64,000 bases of DNA from Palsa-504 sp963819785 (GTDB lineage: Bacteria; Actinomycetota; Actinomycetes; Streptosporangiales; Streptosporangiaceae), in NCBI GenBank assembly GCA_963819785.1, contig CAWFXW010000037.1, forward strand, positions 930,001 through 994,000, written 5' to 3'. Below the pieces are notes generated by a model. That model was not told the origin of the DNA, made no database searches, and was given only the letters and a program-made list of their open reading frames with translations. The position numbers were made by a program, and so were the translations under genes. Shown here one piece after another: positions 28,277-37,570 of the stretch (position 1 is the first letter of the stretch; each line of letters begins with the position of its first letter).

Positions 28277-28639
28277 ATGAAGTACTTGCTGATGATCTAC
28301 GGGAACCAGGAGAAGTGGGCCTCGATCCCGGCCGAGGCGTGGCCGGAGGCGATCGCCAAGCAGGACGCGTTCAACCGCAAGTACCAGGCGACCGGCGAGC
28401 TGATCGGCGCCTACGGGCTGGCTGACGCGGCGTCGGCCAGGCTGGTGCGCCGGGAGAACGGGCTGCCGGCCGTGACCGACGGGCCCTACTTGGAGACCAA
28501 GGAGTACATGGCGAGCTTCTACCTGCTCGATGTCGAGAGCGAGGAGCGGGCGCTGCAGATCGCGGCGGACATGCCGTGGGCGGACGTGGAGCCGGTCGAG
28601 TTCTGGCCGGTGCTGCACGAGGCCAAACCCGATCTGTGA
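28277..28639 (+). CDS. YCII-related (DGPF) protein
   Basis: 120 residues of the YCII/DGPF family. It starts MKYLLMIYGNQEKWASIP, and the family name motif appears as VTDGPYLETKEYMASFYLLD, with the end DVEPVEFWPVL. GGAGGG precedes the ATG. It is encoded with an ECF42 sigma factor, overlapping as GTGA, which is the classic arrangement of DGPF proteins. The two probably act together, but the DGPF protein's biochemical role is unknown. Confidence 0.92.
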   Translation: MKYLLMIYGNQEKWASIPAEAWPEAIAKQDAFNRKYQATGELIGAYGLADAASARLVRRENGLPAVTDGPYLETKEYMASFYLLDVESEERALQIAADMPWADVEPVEFWPVLHEAKPDL

Positions 28640-29907
28640 CGAGTGACCGGGCCGTCGAGGACCTGCTGCGTGAGCTCGCGCCGCAGGTGCTGGGCGCGCT
28701 CGTGCGCCGGTACGGGCAGTTCCACCTGTGTGAGGACGCCAGCCAGGAGGCGCTGCTGGCGGCGGCCGTGCAGTGGCCGGCCGACGGGATCCCGGAGCAC
28801 CCGCGCGGCTGGCTGGTCACGGTCGGCTCGCGCCGTCTGATGGACCAGATGCGCAGCGAGCAGTCGCGGCGGACCCGCGAGGAACTGATCGCGGTGGCCA
28901 CCCCGCAGGCCGAACTTCTCGGCCCGCCCGCCGACGCCGAACCAACCGGCCGTGACGACTCGCTGGCCCTGGTGTTCGGGTGCTGCCATCCGGAATTGTC
29001 CTCCCCCAGCCAGGTCGCGCTGACCCTGCGCGCGGTCGGCGGCCTGTCCACGGCGCAGATCGCGGCGGCGTTCGGCGTGCCGGAGGCGACGATGGCCCAG
29101 CGGATCAGCCGGGCCAAGCAGACGATCAGGGAGAACGGCCTGGACTTCAGCCTGCCCGCCGCGGCGGAGCGCACCGAGCGCCTCCGCGCGGTGCTGCACG
29201 TGCTGTACCTGATCTTCAACGAGGGCTACACCGCCAGCGACGGGGACGAGCTGACCGTGCCCGCGCTGTCGCGGGAGGCCATCCGGCTCACCCGCTGGCT
29301 GCACCGGCTGCTGCCAGAAGACAGCGAGGTGGCCGGGCTGCTGGCGCTGATGCTGCTCACCGACGCGCGGCGGGCCGCCCGCACCCTGCCGGACGGATCG
29401 CTGGTCCCGCTGGCCGAGCAGGACCGGCGCCAGTGGGACCGGGAGCAGATCGCCGAGGGAATCGCGCTGGTCAGCGCGGCCCTGCCGCGCGGGCAGGCCG
29501 GCCCGTACCAGCTGCAGGCGGCCATCGCGGCGGTCCATGACGAGGCCGAGACCATGGCCGACACCGACTGGCCGCAGATCCTGTCGCTGTATGACCTGCT
29601 GGAGGTGCTCGCGGCCAACCCGTTCACCACGCTCAACCGCGCGGTGGCGGTGGGCATGGTGCACGGGCCGCAGGCGGGCCTGCAGGTGCTGGCCGAGCTG
29701 GCGGCGGACAAGAGGATGGCACGACACCATCGCCTGCTGGCCACCCGGGCACACCTGCGGGAACTGGCTGGTGATGAGCCCGCGGCGGCCGCGGATTACC
29801 TGGAGGCGGCGCGCCGCGCCACCAGCGTTCCCGAGCGTCGTTACCTGACGGTCCAGGCCGCGCGCCTGCAGGCCGCAGCGCGGTCCCGCGGCATTACGGC
29901 TTGCTAG
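28636..29907 (+). CDS. ECF42-type RNA polymerase sigma factor with C-terminal TPR-like extension
   Basis: 423 residues. The sigma-2 region runs from VEDLLRELAPQVLGALVRRY to HPRGWLVTVGSRRLMDQMR. Sigma-4 is seen as LRAVGGLSTAQIAAAFGVPE and TMAQRISRAKQTIRENG. A long C-terminal half of paired helices (HVLYLIFNEGYTASDGDELT through ARHHRLLATRAHLRELAGDE) is typical of ECF42, which substitutes for an anti-sigma factor. The GTG start overlaps the YCII gene. It ends in a 4-base overlap with the convergent kinase stop. Targets are unknown. Confidence 0.9.
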   Translation: MTSDRAVEDLLRELAPQVLGALVRRYGQFHLCEDASQEALLAAAVQWPADGIPEHPRGWLVTVGSRRLMDQMRSEQSRRTREELIAVATPQAELLGPPADAEPTGRDDSLALVFGCCHPELSSPSQVALTLRAVGGLSTAQIAAAFGVPEATMAQRISRAKQTIRENGLDFSLPAAAERTERLRAVLHVLYLIFNEGYTASDGDELTVPALSREAIRLTRWLHRLLPEDSEVAGLLALMLLTDARRAARTLPDGSLVPLAEQDRRQWDREQIAEGIALVSAALPRGQAGPYQLQAAIAAVHDEAETMADTDWPQILSLYDLLEVLAANPFTTLNRAVAVGMVHGPQAGLQVLAELAADKRMARHHRLLATRAHLRELAGDEPAAAADYLEAARRATSVPERRYLTVQAARLQAAARSRGITAC

Positions 29908-31175
29908 CCGTTGCCGTTGCCGTTTCCGTTGCCGTGGCCCTTCTTGTGATGGTCCTTACCGGGGCTGCTGGAAGCAGTGGCGCTGACGTCCGCGCTGCCG
30001 TCCGGGCTACCGGACGGGCTGGCCGACGGTGACGCCGTCTGGGACGGCGACACGACCCCGGACGGTGACGGGGCCCCGGAGGGTGACGGGGTGGACGCCT
30101 GGGCGGCCCGGGAGGACCCGGCCGCCGGCGTCTGTGACGGTGTTTGTGACGACGGACGTGCTGGGTGGGAGCCCGGCGCGAATCCGATGACGCTGATCAG
30201 CACCAAGCAGGTCAGTGCGGCGAGCGTGACAACGGCTACGGTCAGGGGTCGCCGTCGTCGGCTCGGCCGGGAGCCGGGGGCCAGCATGCCGTCCGAGACG
30301 GTGGGCGGCGCTCCCGGCGGTACCGCGATCGGAGCCGCTCGTGCGCTGTCCCCGGGCGACAGGAGTTCGTCGCGCAGGCGAGCCGCCTGATCGGCCGCCT
30401 GGCCGGCATCGGCGGGCCGCCAGGCTGGATCCTTGGCGGTCAGCGTCATCACGAACGCCGCCACCCCGGCCGGCACGGACGCGGGCAGCGGCGGCAGCGG
30501 GCGGTCCCGGTGCGCGATGGCCACGTCCAGCGCCCCGCCGGCGAACGGCTGGGTGCCGGTCAGGCATTCGAAGGCCACGATGCCCAGGGCGTACAAGTCG
30601 CTGGCCGGCCCGGCCGAAGCTCCCGCGACCCGTTCCGGGGCGATGTAGCCCGGTGTGCCCATCACCGTCCCGGTGGACGTGACGGGTGTCGAGCCGACCA
30701 CGTGCGCGATGCCGAAGTCGGTGATTCGTACGCTCCCGCCGGAGGTGAACAAGATGTTGGCCGGCTTGATGTCCCGGTGAATCAGCCCTACGGCGTGAGC
30801 GGCTTGCAGGCCGGCCGCCACCTGCGCGACCATGTCCATCGTCTGAGCGGGACCGAGCGGACCACGGGTCAGCAGGTCGGCGAGGGACGGCCCGTCGACC
30901 AGCTCCATGACCAGGTAAGACTGCTCTTCGGCAGGCTCTCCGTAGTCATAGACCCGTGCGATGTTCTGGTGCGACAAGGCTCCGGCGTGCCGGGCCTCGG
31001 CATTGAACCGGGCCAGGGCCTCGCCATGGGCGGCATACCCGGCGTGCAGCAGCTTGACCGCTACCGGACGGGACAGCACGGTATCGGTGGCCCGCCACAC
31101 CTCGCAGTAGCCGCCCGCACCGATTCGCTCATCAAGGACATAACGACGGGCGAGCAGCGTTGACGCATAGGCCAT
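29904..31175 (-). CDS. Serine/threonine protein kinase (PknB-like) with C-terminal membrane helix and low-complexity tail
   Basis: 423 residues. Kinase motifs are in order: glycine loop GAGGYCEVWRATD, VAIK-type AVKLLHAGY, catalytic loop HRDIKPANIL, ITDFGIAHV and GTPGYIAPERV. A single membrane helix (LTVAVVTLAALTCLVLISVI) follows near residue 310. The extracytoplasmic tail is serine/proline rich (SPSASPSGSPDGSADVSAT) and ends with repeated GN pairs (GHGNGNGNGNG). No PASTA domains are seen. Start chosen at MAYASTLLARRYVLDERIG (31175). The signal sensed is unknown. Confidence 0.88.
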   Translation of the reverse strand: MAYASTLLARRYVLDERIGAGGYCEVWRATDTVLSRPVAVKLLHAGYAAHGEALARFNAEARHAGALSHQNIARVYDYGEPAEEQSYLVMELVDGPSLADLLTRGPLGPAQTMDMVAQVAAGLQAAHAVGLIHRDIKPANILFTSGGSVRITDFGIAHVVGSTPVTSTGTVMGTPGYIAPERVAGASAGPASDLYALGIVAFECLTGTQPFAGGALDVAIAHRDRPLPPLPASVPAGVAAFVMTLTAKDPAWRPADAGQAADQAARLRDELLSPGDSARAAPIAVPPGAPPTVSDGMLAPGSRPSRRRRPLTVAVVTLAALTCLVLISVIGFAPGSHPARPSSQTPSQTPAAGSSRAAQASTPSPSGAPSPSGVVSPSQTASPSASPSGSPDGSADVSATASSSPGKDHHKKGHGNGNGNGNG

Positions 31176-31236
31176 CAGCGCCCGGTACCCGCGCCGCGGG
31201 ACTTTAACCACCGCGGGTACTGCCATGATCGTGGGC

Positions 31237-31308
31237 ATGACCGTGGTGAGGATCAACGCGATTACCGTGCCCGCCGACAGCGGCGACGAGCTCGCGGGCG
31301 GGTCCTGA
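31237..31308 (+). pseudogene. 5' remnant of an antibiotic-biosynthesis-monooxygenase-like (ABM) gene
   Basis: A 23-codon frame MTVVRINAITVPADSGDELA then GGS and stop matches the opening of ABM-domain proteins, in which the domain would continue for about 70 more residues. It is cut off and overlaps the next remnant by one base. It is a decayed fragment, not a gene. Confidence 0.5.
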
Positions 31309-31421
31309 TGATCCAGGTCGCGGGCGGCATGATCCCGGTCGCAGGCAGCGAGATCTGGGCGGAAGATACCGGCGGCGACGGAACGCCCGTGGTGCTGGTC
31401 AATCCGGGCTGGAGCACGGCC
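31308..31421 (+). pseudogene. 5' remnant of an alpha/beta-hydrolase gene
   Basis: The frame MIQVAGGMIPVAGSEIWAED then TGGDGTPVVLVNPGWS resembles the N-terminal strand and turn of alpha/beta-hydrolases (VVLLHPGW). It then loses similarity (TAAPGRTRGDHHRAG). The nucleophile and catalytic domain are missing. It directly follows another remnant, so this 200-base stretch is a small graveyard between the kinase and the EthD gene. Confidence 0.5.
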
Positions 31422-31473
31422 GCCCCGGGCCGGACACGCGGAGATCATCACCGAGCAGGCCGGGACCGCCGCG

Positions 31474-31794
31474 TTAGAGGTCTTCCAGCTCGTAGATCAT
31501 GCTCCGCACCTGGGCGCCCGCGGTTGAGGCCAGGGTGTCCACGTCGGAGGCGGCGGCGCAGCCCTCGGGCGAGGCGAAGGCCTGCTGGAGCGCGGTGATG
31601 TCATCGAAGTCGAGTTCGGCGATCCGGTAGTACAGGTCGCCGCGGACGGGCCTGGCCGCTCGGCTGAAGGTGTAGCGCCGCACGCCAGGGAGCTGCTTCA
31701 CCAGCGGGACATGGACCTCGCGGTAGTGACGCTCGAAGAACTCCTGGTCCTGCGGCGTGCCCCACAGGACCAGGAACCGGGCCATGGTCGTCAT
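31474..31794 (-). CDS. EthD-family protein
   Basis: 106 residues with the EthD/dimeric alpha-beta barrel pattern: FLVLWGTPQDQEFFERHYRE, HVPLVKQLPGVRRY and FDDITALQQAFASPEG. Members are small ferredoxin-like-fold proteins linked to redox or degradation pathways. An AGGAGAAGG ribosome site precedes the ATG. It is in the same direction as the acyl-CoA dehydrogenase downstream of its promoter side, so both may be co-expressed. The substrate is unknown. Confidence 0.85.
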   Translation of the reverse strand: MTTMARFLVLWGTPQDQEFFERHYREVHVPLVKQLPGVRRYTFSRAARPVRGDLYYRIAELDFDDITALQQAFASPEGCAAASDVDTLASTAGAQVRSMIYELEDL

Positions 31795-31832
31795 CTGCCT
31801 TCTCCTTCAGGTCGCTGACGTGCTGATGACGA

Positions 31833-32864
31833 TCAGGGACGCCCGGAGGGGACAGCAGCCGCGCCGAGTTGATGCAGCAGCGCGTTCTTGATCCCCGGCC
31901 GCGACCCGAACACCAGCAGGAACAGCGCCTCGCGGGCGAGCCGTTGCGGATGCTGGTCCACGCTGATTGAGTTGCCTCCGTCGCGGACGGCCAGCGCCGC
32001 GGCCGCGCGCAGGGCCAGCTCCGAGGCGGCCGCCCGGGCTGCTGCCATCGGCTCGGGGCCGGTTCCGAGCGCGGCGTCGAGACGGTCCCGGCAGCTGGTC
32101 ACCTCGTCGTCGAGCGGGCTGGGCCCGAGCAGCCGAGCACACCGCCGGGCCACGCCCAGGGCGAGCGACCCGTTCAGCCGCAGCCCGGCGGGCCGCACGC
32201 TGACGGCCGGGTCGAACGGCACCTGGTCGACGAAACGCCCCGCCGGGATCAGCGCGCCGTCGAAGCCGAGCCGGACCGTGACCGCGGCGTCGACGGCGGC
32301 CAGGCGCTGCCGGGTCACGGTCAGCCCGGGCTGGGCGGCGGCGTCGATGAGCAGGGTCACCACGGTGTCGTCCGGCCCGCGCGCCACCACCTGGACCAGG
32401 TCGATCAGCCCCCAGCCAGTCACCCACGGGGCCGTTCCGTGCAGCCGCCAGCCTCCATCGGCGGGTTCCGCGCGCAGCTGAGGCGGTCCCGGGATCAGCC
32501 CGGTGAGCGCGATGCCGCCGCGGATCCGCCCCTGACAGGCGGCGGCGAGCCACCGCTCGCGGAGCGCGGCCGGCGCGTCGCCCTCGGCCAGCGTCATGAC
32601 CAGCCGGAAGTGCTGGATCAAGACGAACGCGACGGCCAGGCAACCGCCGGCCAGTTCCTCGACCACGCTTCCCGCCTGGACCAGGTCCAGGCCGAGCCCG
32701 CCCGCCTCGGCGGGCACGGGCGCGCCGTACAGGCCGACCGCGGCGAGCGCGTCCAGGTGCGCCGCCGGGAGCACATCCAGCCGGTCCACCCGCATCGCGT
32801 CCGGGAACAGCACCTCGTCGGCCAGCTCGCGGGCGGCCGCGAGGACGTCCTGCGCGGTACGCAT
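31833..32864 (-). CDS. Acyl-CoA dehydrogenase family protein
   Basis: 343 residues, shorter than the usual 380. N-terminal helices (LAAARELADEVLFPDAMRVD) lead to GAPVPAEAGGLGLDLVQAGS, then VEELAGGCLAVAFVLIQHF. The middle beta-domain block GTAPWVTGWGLIDLVQVVAR, with FAD contact, follows. C-terminal helices include LGVARRCARLLG and RAAAALAVRDGGNSISVDQH. No glutamate base is obvious at the usual site, so the reaction is uncertain. The start at MRTAQDVL (32864) has no ribosome site. It is divergent from an aldo/keto reductase. Confidence 0.8.
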   Translation of the reverse strand: MRTAQDVLAAARELADEVLFPDAMRVDRLDVLPAAHLDALAAVGLYGAPVPAEAGGLGLDLVQAGSVVEELAGGCLAVAFVLIQHFRLVMTLAEGDAPAALRERWLAAACQGRIRGGIALTGLIPGPPQLRAEPADGGWRLHGTAPWVTGWGLIDLVQVVARGPDDTVVTLLIDAAAQPGLTVTRQRLAAVDAAVTVRLGFDGALIPAGRFVDQVPFDPAVSVRPAGLRLNGSLALGVARRCARLLGPSPLDDEVTSCRDRLDAALGTGPEPMAAARAAASELALRAAAALAVRDGGNSISVDQHPQRLAREALFLLVFGSRPGIKNALLHQLGAAAVPSGRP

Positions 32865-32973
32865 AAGCGTCGGTGCCAGATGGCCGCGAAGACCGGACGG
32901 GTGCGCACAGCCGAACCTTACGCGCCGGGTCAGCTGTGGGAGACTGCCCGGAACAGCTGATGCAGGAGGTGCA

Positions 32974-33924
32974 ATGCCCGGGCTCACCGTCGCGCGGATC
33001 GCGCTCGGCTGCGGGAACTTCGGCGGAGTCGGCTCGGCGCCGGCGTTCTTCGGGCAAGGGCTGACCGAGGATCAGGCGTTCGAGTTGATGGACGCGGCCT
33101 GGGCTTCGGGCATCACGCACTTCGACACGGCCGACGCCTACGGCGGCGGCCGGAGCGAACAGGCGATCGGCCGCTGGATCGCATCCCGCGGGGTCCGGCC
33201 GCGGCTGACGACCAAGACGTTCAACCCGATGCAGACGGGCGCGGACCATGGCCTGGACCCGGACCGGATCGCCCGTCAGCTCCGCTCGAGCCTGGACCGG
33301 CTGGGCGTCGACCGGGTCGACCTGTACCTGGCGCACGACTACGACCCGGGAGTGCCGCTGGCCGAGACCCTCGGGGCCTTCGCCGCCGCCCAGGCCGACG
33401 GGCTGATCGGGGCCTACGGGGTCAGCAACTTCGACGCGCGGCAACTGGCGGCGGCGCTGGCGGCCGGCGAGCCGCGGGCCGTCCAGAACAGCTACTCCCT
33501 GCTCGCCCGGCAGGACGAGCAGGAGGTCCTGCCCTTGTGCGCGGAACGGGACGTGGCCTACCTGGCCTTCGGCCCGCTGGCGGGCGGCTGGCTGACCGGC
33601 AAGTACCGGCGCGGCGCGCCGTTCCCGGCCGGCTCGCGGATGACCCAGCGGCCCGAGCCCTACCGGGAGTTCGTCTCCGACCAGACCTTCGACGCGCTGG
33701 CCCGGCTGGGGGCCATCGCGACCGGCCGCGGCACCTCGATGTCCGGCCTCGCGCTCGCCTGGCTGCTGGCCGACGACCGGGTGGCCCAGGTCGTCATCGG
33801 CCCGGGCCGGCCGGAGCACCTGGCCCCGGTGGCCGAGGCGCTGGCGCACCCGGTCACCGAGCGGGAGCGGGGCACGATCGACGAGGCAGTCGCGAACCTC
33901 GTCCCGAAGGAGGCAGGCTCATGA
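32974..33924 (+). CDS. Aldo/keto reductase
   Basis: 316 residues. The TIM-barrel AKR motifs are GITHFDTADAYGGGRSEQAI, with catalytic Asp and Tyr, then RPRLTTKTFNP (Lys), YLAHDYDPGVPL (His) and the C-terminal NADPH site VVIGPGRPEHLAPV. It reduces an aldehyde or keto group with NADPH; the substrate is unknown. A CAGGAGG ribosome site precedes the ATG. It overlaps the next gene by four bases (ATGA), so it is an operon with the PLP dehydratase. Confidence 0.9.
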   Translation: MPGLTVARIALGCGNFGGVGSAPAFFGQGLTEDQAFELMDAAWASGITHFDTADAYGGGRSEQAIGRWIASRGVRPRLTTKTFNPMQTGADHGLDPDRIARQLRSSLDRLGVDRVDLYLAHDYDPGVPLAETLGAFAAAQADGLIGAYGVSNFDARQLAAALAAGEPRAVQNSYSLLARQDEQEVLPLCAERDVAYLAFGPLAGGWLTGKYRRGAPFPAGSRMTQRPEPYREFVSDQTFDALARLGAIATGRGTSMSGLALAWLLADDRVAQVVIGPGRPEHLAPVAEALAHPVTERERGTIDEAVANLVPKEAGS

Positions 33925-34868
33925 TCGCGCTGGCGGACATCGAGGCGGCCCGGGCGCGCATCGCGGGCTCGGTGATCCGGACGCCGCTCGTGCCCCTGTA
34001 CGCCGAGGGGGCCCCGGCCCAGATTTACCTCAAGCTGGAGAACCTCCAGTCCATCAACTCGTTCAAGATCCGCGGCGCGACCAATGCGGTCATGCTCGCC
34101 CCGGCCGACGCCTGGGCCAAGGGGCTGGTCACCGCCAGCGCGGGGAACATGGCCCAGGGCGTGGCGTGGACGGCCCGCACGCTCGGCGTCCCGGCCACGA
34201 TCGTCGTACCGGACCACGCGCCCGAGGCCAAGCTGACCGCGATCGAGCGCCTCGGCGGCCAGGTGGTCAAGGTCCCGTACGACGAATGGTGGAACATCAT
34301 CGTCACCAGTCACGTCGAGGGGGTGGAGGGGCTGTTCGTGCATCCTGTCCAGGACCGGGCGGTCATGGCCGGCAACGGCACGATCGGCCTGGAGATCCTC
34401 GAAGACCTGCCCGACCCGGACGCGGTGGTGATCCCGTACGGCGGCGGCGGGCTGACGGTCGGCATCGCCAGCGCGGTCAAGGCGCTCCGGCCCGGCACCA
34501 AGATCTTCACCGCCGAGCCGGACACCGCCGCGGCGCTGAGCGCCGCGGTCGCCGCCGGGCACCCGGTGGAGGTCGACTACCGGCCGTCGTTCGTGGACGG
34601 CTCCGGCAGCCGGCGGGTGCTGGACAGCATGTGGCCGCTGGTCGAGCCGCTCGTCGACGGCGCGCTGTCGATCCCGGTGACCGAGGTCGCCGCCGCGGTG
34701 CGGACGCTGGCCGAGCGCGTGCGGGTCATCGCTGAGGGCGCGGGGGCGCTGGCACCCGCGGCCGCGCTGAGCGGCCGGGCCGGGACCGGCAAGGTGGTGT
34801 GCGTGGTCTCGGGCGGCAACATCAACCTGAGCACGCTAGCCCAGATCCTGGACGGGGCTGACGGTTAA
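33921..34868 (+). CDS. PLP-dependent serine/threonine dehydratase-type enzyme
   Basis: 315 residues of the fold-type II PLP family. The PLP lysine is in INSFKIRGATNAV near residue 52. The ring-facing glycine loop is SAGNMAQGVAWTA, and the phosphate cup is VIPYGGGGLTVGIASAV. CVVSGGNINLSTLA closes the sequence, as in threonine dehydratase and serine racemase. It could deaminate serine or threonine, or racemise serine or a 3-hydroxyaspartate. The regulatory C-terminal domain of IlvA is absent, so it is a catabolic type. Confidence 0.9.
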   Translation: MIALADIEAARARIAGSVIRTPLVPLYAEGAPAQIYLKLENLQSINSFKIRGATNAVMLAPADAWAKGLVTASAGNMAQGVAWTARTLGVPATIVVPDHAPEAKLTAIERLGGQVVKVPYDEWWNIIVTSHVEGVEGLFVHPVQDRAVMAGNGTIGLEILEDLPDPDAVVIPYGGGGLTVGIASAVKALRPGTKIFTAEPDTAAALSAAVAAGHPVEVDYRPSFVDGSGSRRVLDSMWPLVEPLVDGALSIPVTEVAAAVRTLAERVRVIAEGAGALAPAAALSGRAGTGKVVCVVSGGNINLSTLAQILDGADG

Positions 34869-34879
34869 ACCACCGGCGG

Positions 34880-36079
34880 TTAACCACCGGCCGATAACCG
34901 GGGCCGCACCGCGGCCAGGGCCGCGACCAGCCGGTCCACCTCGTCCGGCGTGTTGTAGTGGATGAAGCCGATCCGGACCGACTTGTCGCGGTAACCCAGG
35001 CGCTGGTACAAGCCGAGCGAGTACCACGAGTCGTGGGCCCAGACCCCGATCTGCTCGTCGGCCAGCCGTGCGGCCACGTCGGCGGCGGGCACGCCCTCGA
35101 CGTTGACCAGGAAGGTCGGCACCCGGCCGTCCATCCCCGGCCGGCCGTACACGGTGACCTCTTCGGGCAGGCCGTCGAGGAACCGCTGGCCCAGCGAGCG
35201 CTCGTAGGGGACGATCGCGGCGAAACCCCCGATCGAGTCCAGGTAGTCGATGGTGGCGTTGAATCCCGCGAGCAGTTCGTAGGGCTGCGTGCCGGTTTCG
35301 AAGCCGCGGCCCAGCGGGCTGGTGGGCGCCGGCCGGGCCTTGTAGGGCCGCCACCGCTCGATCACCTCGGTCCGCCCGTAGGCCATGCCCAGGTGCGGCC
35401 CGCAGAACTTGTACGGCGAGCAGATCAGCACGTCGGCGCCGATGTCCCGGACGTCGATCGGCTCGTGCGCCGCGTAGTGCACGGCGTCAACCCAGGCCAG
35501 CGCTCCGGCCTGGTGCGCGAGCTCGCACACGCGGCGGGCGTCGGTGACCGTGCCGACCGCATTGGAGGCCCAGGCGAACGCGACCACCTTGGTACGCGGC
35601 CCGAGCTTGGCCTCCAGGTCCGCGAAGTCCAGCGTCGTGTCGTCGTGCAGTCCGACGTGCCGGACCACCAGGTCGCGGTCGTGGGCGATCTCCAGCCAGG
35701 GCGCCACGCCCGCGTCATGGTCCAGACACGAGACGAGGATCTCATCCCCGGGGCTGAACGCGCGGGCGGCGGTCCGGGACAGCGCAAAGTTGAGCGAGGT
35801 CATGTTGGGCCCGAAGATCACCTCGCTCGGGTCGCAGCGCAGGAAGCGGGCGGCCTTGTCCTCCGCCTCGGCCAGGATCTGCCCGACGCGCAGGCTGGTG
35901 GCGTAGACCGCGCCCAGGTTGGCGCTGGCCTCCCGGAGCGCGAGCGCGATCGCGTCGCCCACCTCGTCGGGTACCTGCGTGCCGCCCGGAGCGTCGAAGA
36001 AAGCGAAACCCCGCTGGAGCGAGCTGAAGCGGGCCCGGACCGCGGCAACGTCCACGCTTGCACTGAGCACTCCGGCCAC
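34880..36079 (-). CDS. Cysteine-desulfurase-like class V aminotransferase
   Basis: 399 residues of PLP fold type I, class V. The N-terminus FDAPGGTQVPDEVGDAIALA and TTARAFSPGDEILVSCLDHD-like region (ARAFSPGDEILVSCLDHDAG) match the cysteine-desulfurase-like subfamily. The PLP lysine is in DVLICSPYKFCGPHLGMAYG. The usual catalytic cysteine loop of SufS near the C-terminus is not obvious, so sulfur transfer is uncertain. AGGAGGAG precedes the GTG. It could in principle be EgtE-like by fold, but its sequence pattern and distance from egtABCD do not support that. Confidence 0.88.
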   Translation of the reverse strand: MAGVLSASVDVAAVRARFSSLQRGFAFFDAPGGTQVPDEVGDAIALALREASANLGAVYATSLRVGQILAEAEDKAARFLRCDPSEVIFGPNMTSLNFALSRTAARAFSPGDEILVSCLDHDAGVAPWLEIAHDRDLVVRHVGLHDDTTLDFADLEAKLGPRTKVVAFAWASNAVGTVTDARRVCELAHQAGALAWVDAVHYAAHEPIDVRDIGADVLICSPYKFCGPHLGMAYGRTEVIERWRPYKARPAPTSPLGRGFETGTQPYELLAGFNATIDYLDSIGGFAAIVPYERSLGQRFLDGLPEEVTVYGRPGMDGRVPTFLVNVEGVPAADVAARLADEQIGVWAHDSWYSLGLYQRLGYRDKSVRIGFIHYNTPDEVDRLVAALAAVRPRLSAGG

Positions 36080-36302
36080 AGGCGCTCCTCCTGGTCGGTA
36101 TCGAATTCACAACTGCCAGCCCGGTCCCAGAGTAGTCCTCTTGCCTTGGCCTAAACCGCGATGGTTTGATCAGCGATACGAATTCGGCCAGGGGGAGGGC
36201 ATTTCTCTGAACTTCCTCGAACGCATGCTGAGGTGCGCGGGAGCTCTCTGCTAATGCGGCCACCCACATTGTGAGATAACCAGGGAAATGGAGGCGTATC
36301 TG

Positions 36303-37481
36303 ATGAAGGGACGCCTGGTCCTGGTCGCGACGGCGGTTGGCTCGCTGGTCGTGGCCGGTTGCAGTAGTAGTACCAATAGCAGCAGTAGCAGTTCCAGCAC
36401 CGCCGCCGCCGGCGGATCGAGCAGCGCCAGTAGCACTACGTGCACCGCTTCGATCGGGTTCGAGGGCCCGATCACGGGCCCGGTGGCGTTCCTCGGCACC
36501 GAGCAGCTGCACTTCGCCGAGCTTGCGGTGGCGATGGACAACGCGGCCAACAAGACGAACATAACGATCGTCCAGGGCGACACCCAGCTCAACCCCGCGA
36601 TGGCGGTCACCGTCACCCAGCAGCTCATCTCGAACACCGGCATCTTGGCCGTGGTCGGCCCGGCGGGCAGCCAGGAGGTCGAGGCGGTTGGCGGCGCGAT
36701 GGCGCGGGCCGGGATGGGGTTCATCTCCGGGTCGGCAACCGCGGTGGCGCTGACCACGGGGAAGTACCCGACGTTCTACCGGGTCGTGTCCAAGGACAGC
36801 GTGCAGGGCCCGCAGGACGCGAACTACATCGTGAAAAACCTGCACCCGAAGTCGCTGATGATCGTCGATGACCAGGAGGCCTACTCGACCGGCCTGGTCA
36901 GCGCCATGATGCCGGTCTTCCAGGCGGCCGGGATCAAGGTCGATCACGAGTCGGTCTCGCAGAAGGTCACCGACTTCTCGGCGCTGGTCGCCAAGGTCAC
37001 GCCCGCCACCTCGGTGGTGGTCCTGCCCTGGCAGGTCGCGGCCAACGCCGAGCAGTTCGGCCGTGACCTGGCCCAGCAGCACAAGACCACGGTCATCTTC
37101 GGCACGGACGGCCTGTACGACACGAAGGCGTTCACCATCCCCGGCTCTTTTGTATCCTCGTTCGGCCCGGACATCAACGGGATTCCCGCCGACGCGTCGA
37201 TCGCCGCGACCGCCCAGTCGAAGTACGGGTCGTTCGGCACGTTCGGCCCGCCGGTATTCGCGGCCACGCACGTGATCGACGAGGCGATCTCATCGGTCTG
37301 CCAGGCCGGACAGACGCCTAGTCGCGCCAACGTGCTCGCCGCCATCAAGAGCACGAACGAGCCGACCTCGATCCTGGGGCAGCCGATCTCCTTCGACGCC
37401 CACGGCGACCTGGTCAACGGCAAGTTCTTCCTGTTCAAAATCAACACGTCGGGCAAGTACCAGCTGATTCCCAGTTCGTGA
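36303..37481 (+). CDS. livK: Branched-chain amino-acid ABC transporter, substrate-binding lipoprotein
   Basis: 392 residues. The lipoprotein signal ends in VGSLVVAGC, with the lipid-anchored Cys at residue 20, followed by a serine-rich tether (SSSTNSSSSSSST). The periplasmic-binding (type 1) fold follows: CTASIGFEGPITGPVAFLGT, NPAMAVTVTQQLISNTGI and VLPWQVAANAEQFGRDLAQQ. It captures amino acids or amides for the LivHMGF system. The ATG at 36303 is preferred to 36288 because GGAGG lies eight bases upstream. It starts the operon, with livH 90 bases downstream. The ligand cannot be told from sequence. Confidence 0.92.
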   Translation: MKGRLVLVATAVGSLVVAGCSSSTNSSSSSSSTAAAGGSSSASSTTCTASIGFEGPITGPVAFLGTEQLHFAELAVAMDNAANKTNITIVQGDTQLNPAMAVTVTQQLISNTGILAVVGPAGSQEVEAVGGAMARAGMGFISGSATAVALTTGKYPTFYRVVSKDSVQGPQDANYIVKNLHPKSLMIVDDQEAYSTGLVSAMMPVFQAAGIKVDHESVSQKVTDFSALVAKVTPATSVVVLPWQVAANAEQFGRDLAQQHKTTVIFGTDGLYDTKAFTIPGSFVSSFGPDINGIPADASIAATAQSKYGSFGTFGPPVFAATHVIDEAISSVCQAGQTPSRANVLAAIKSTNEPTSILGQPISFDAHGDLVNGKFFLFKINTSGKYQLIPSS

Positions 37482-37570
37482 TGGGCTGAGCAAAAGGCAG
37501 TCGCTCCGCCGCGGGCCCGGGTCACCGAGGCCCGCGGCGGAGCATGACGTGATGGCGGGAGCTGTGCCGG

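Noticed and set aside
34880..36079. Could the class V PLP enzyme be the missing EgtE?
   Set aside because: It fits the cysteine-desulfurase-like subfamily better and lies 8 kb from egtABCD in another gene context.
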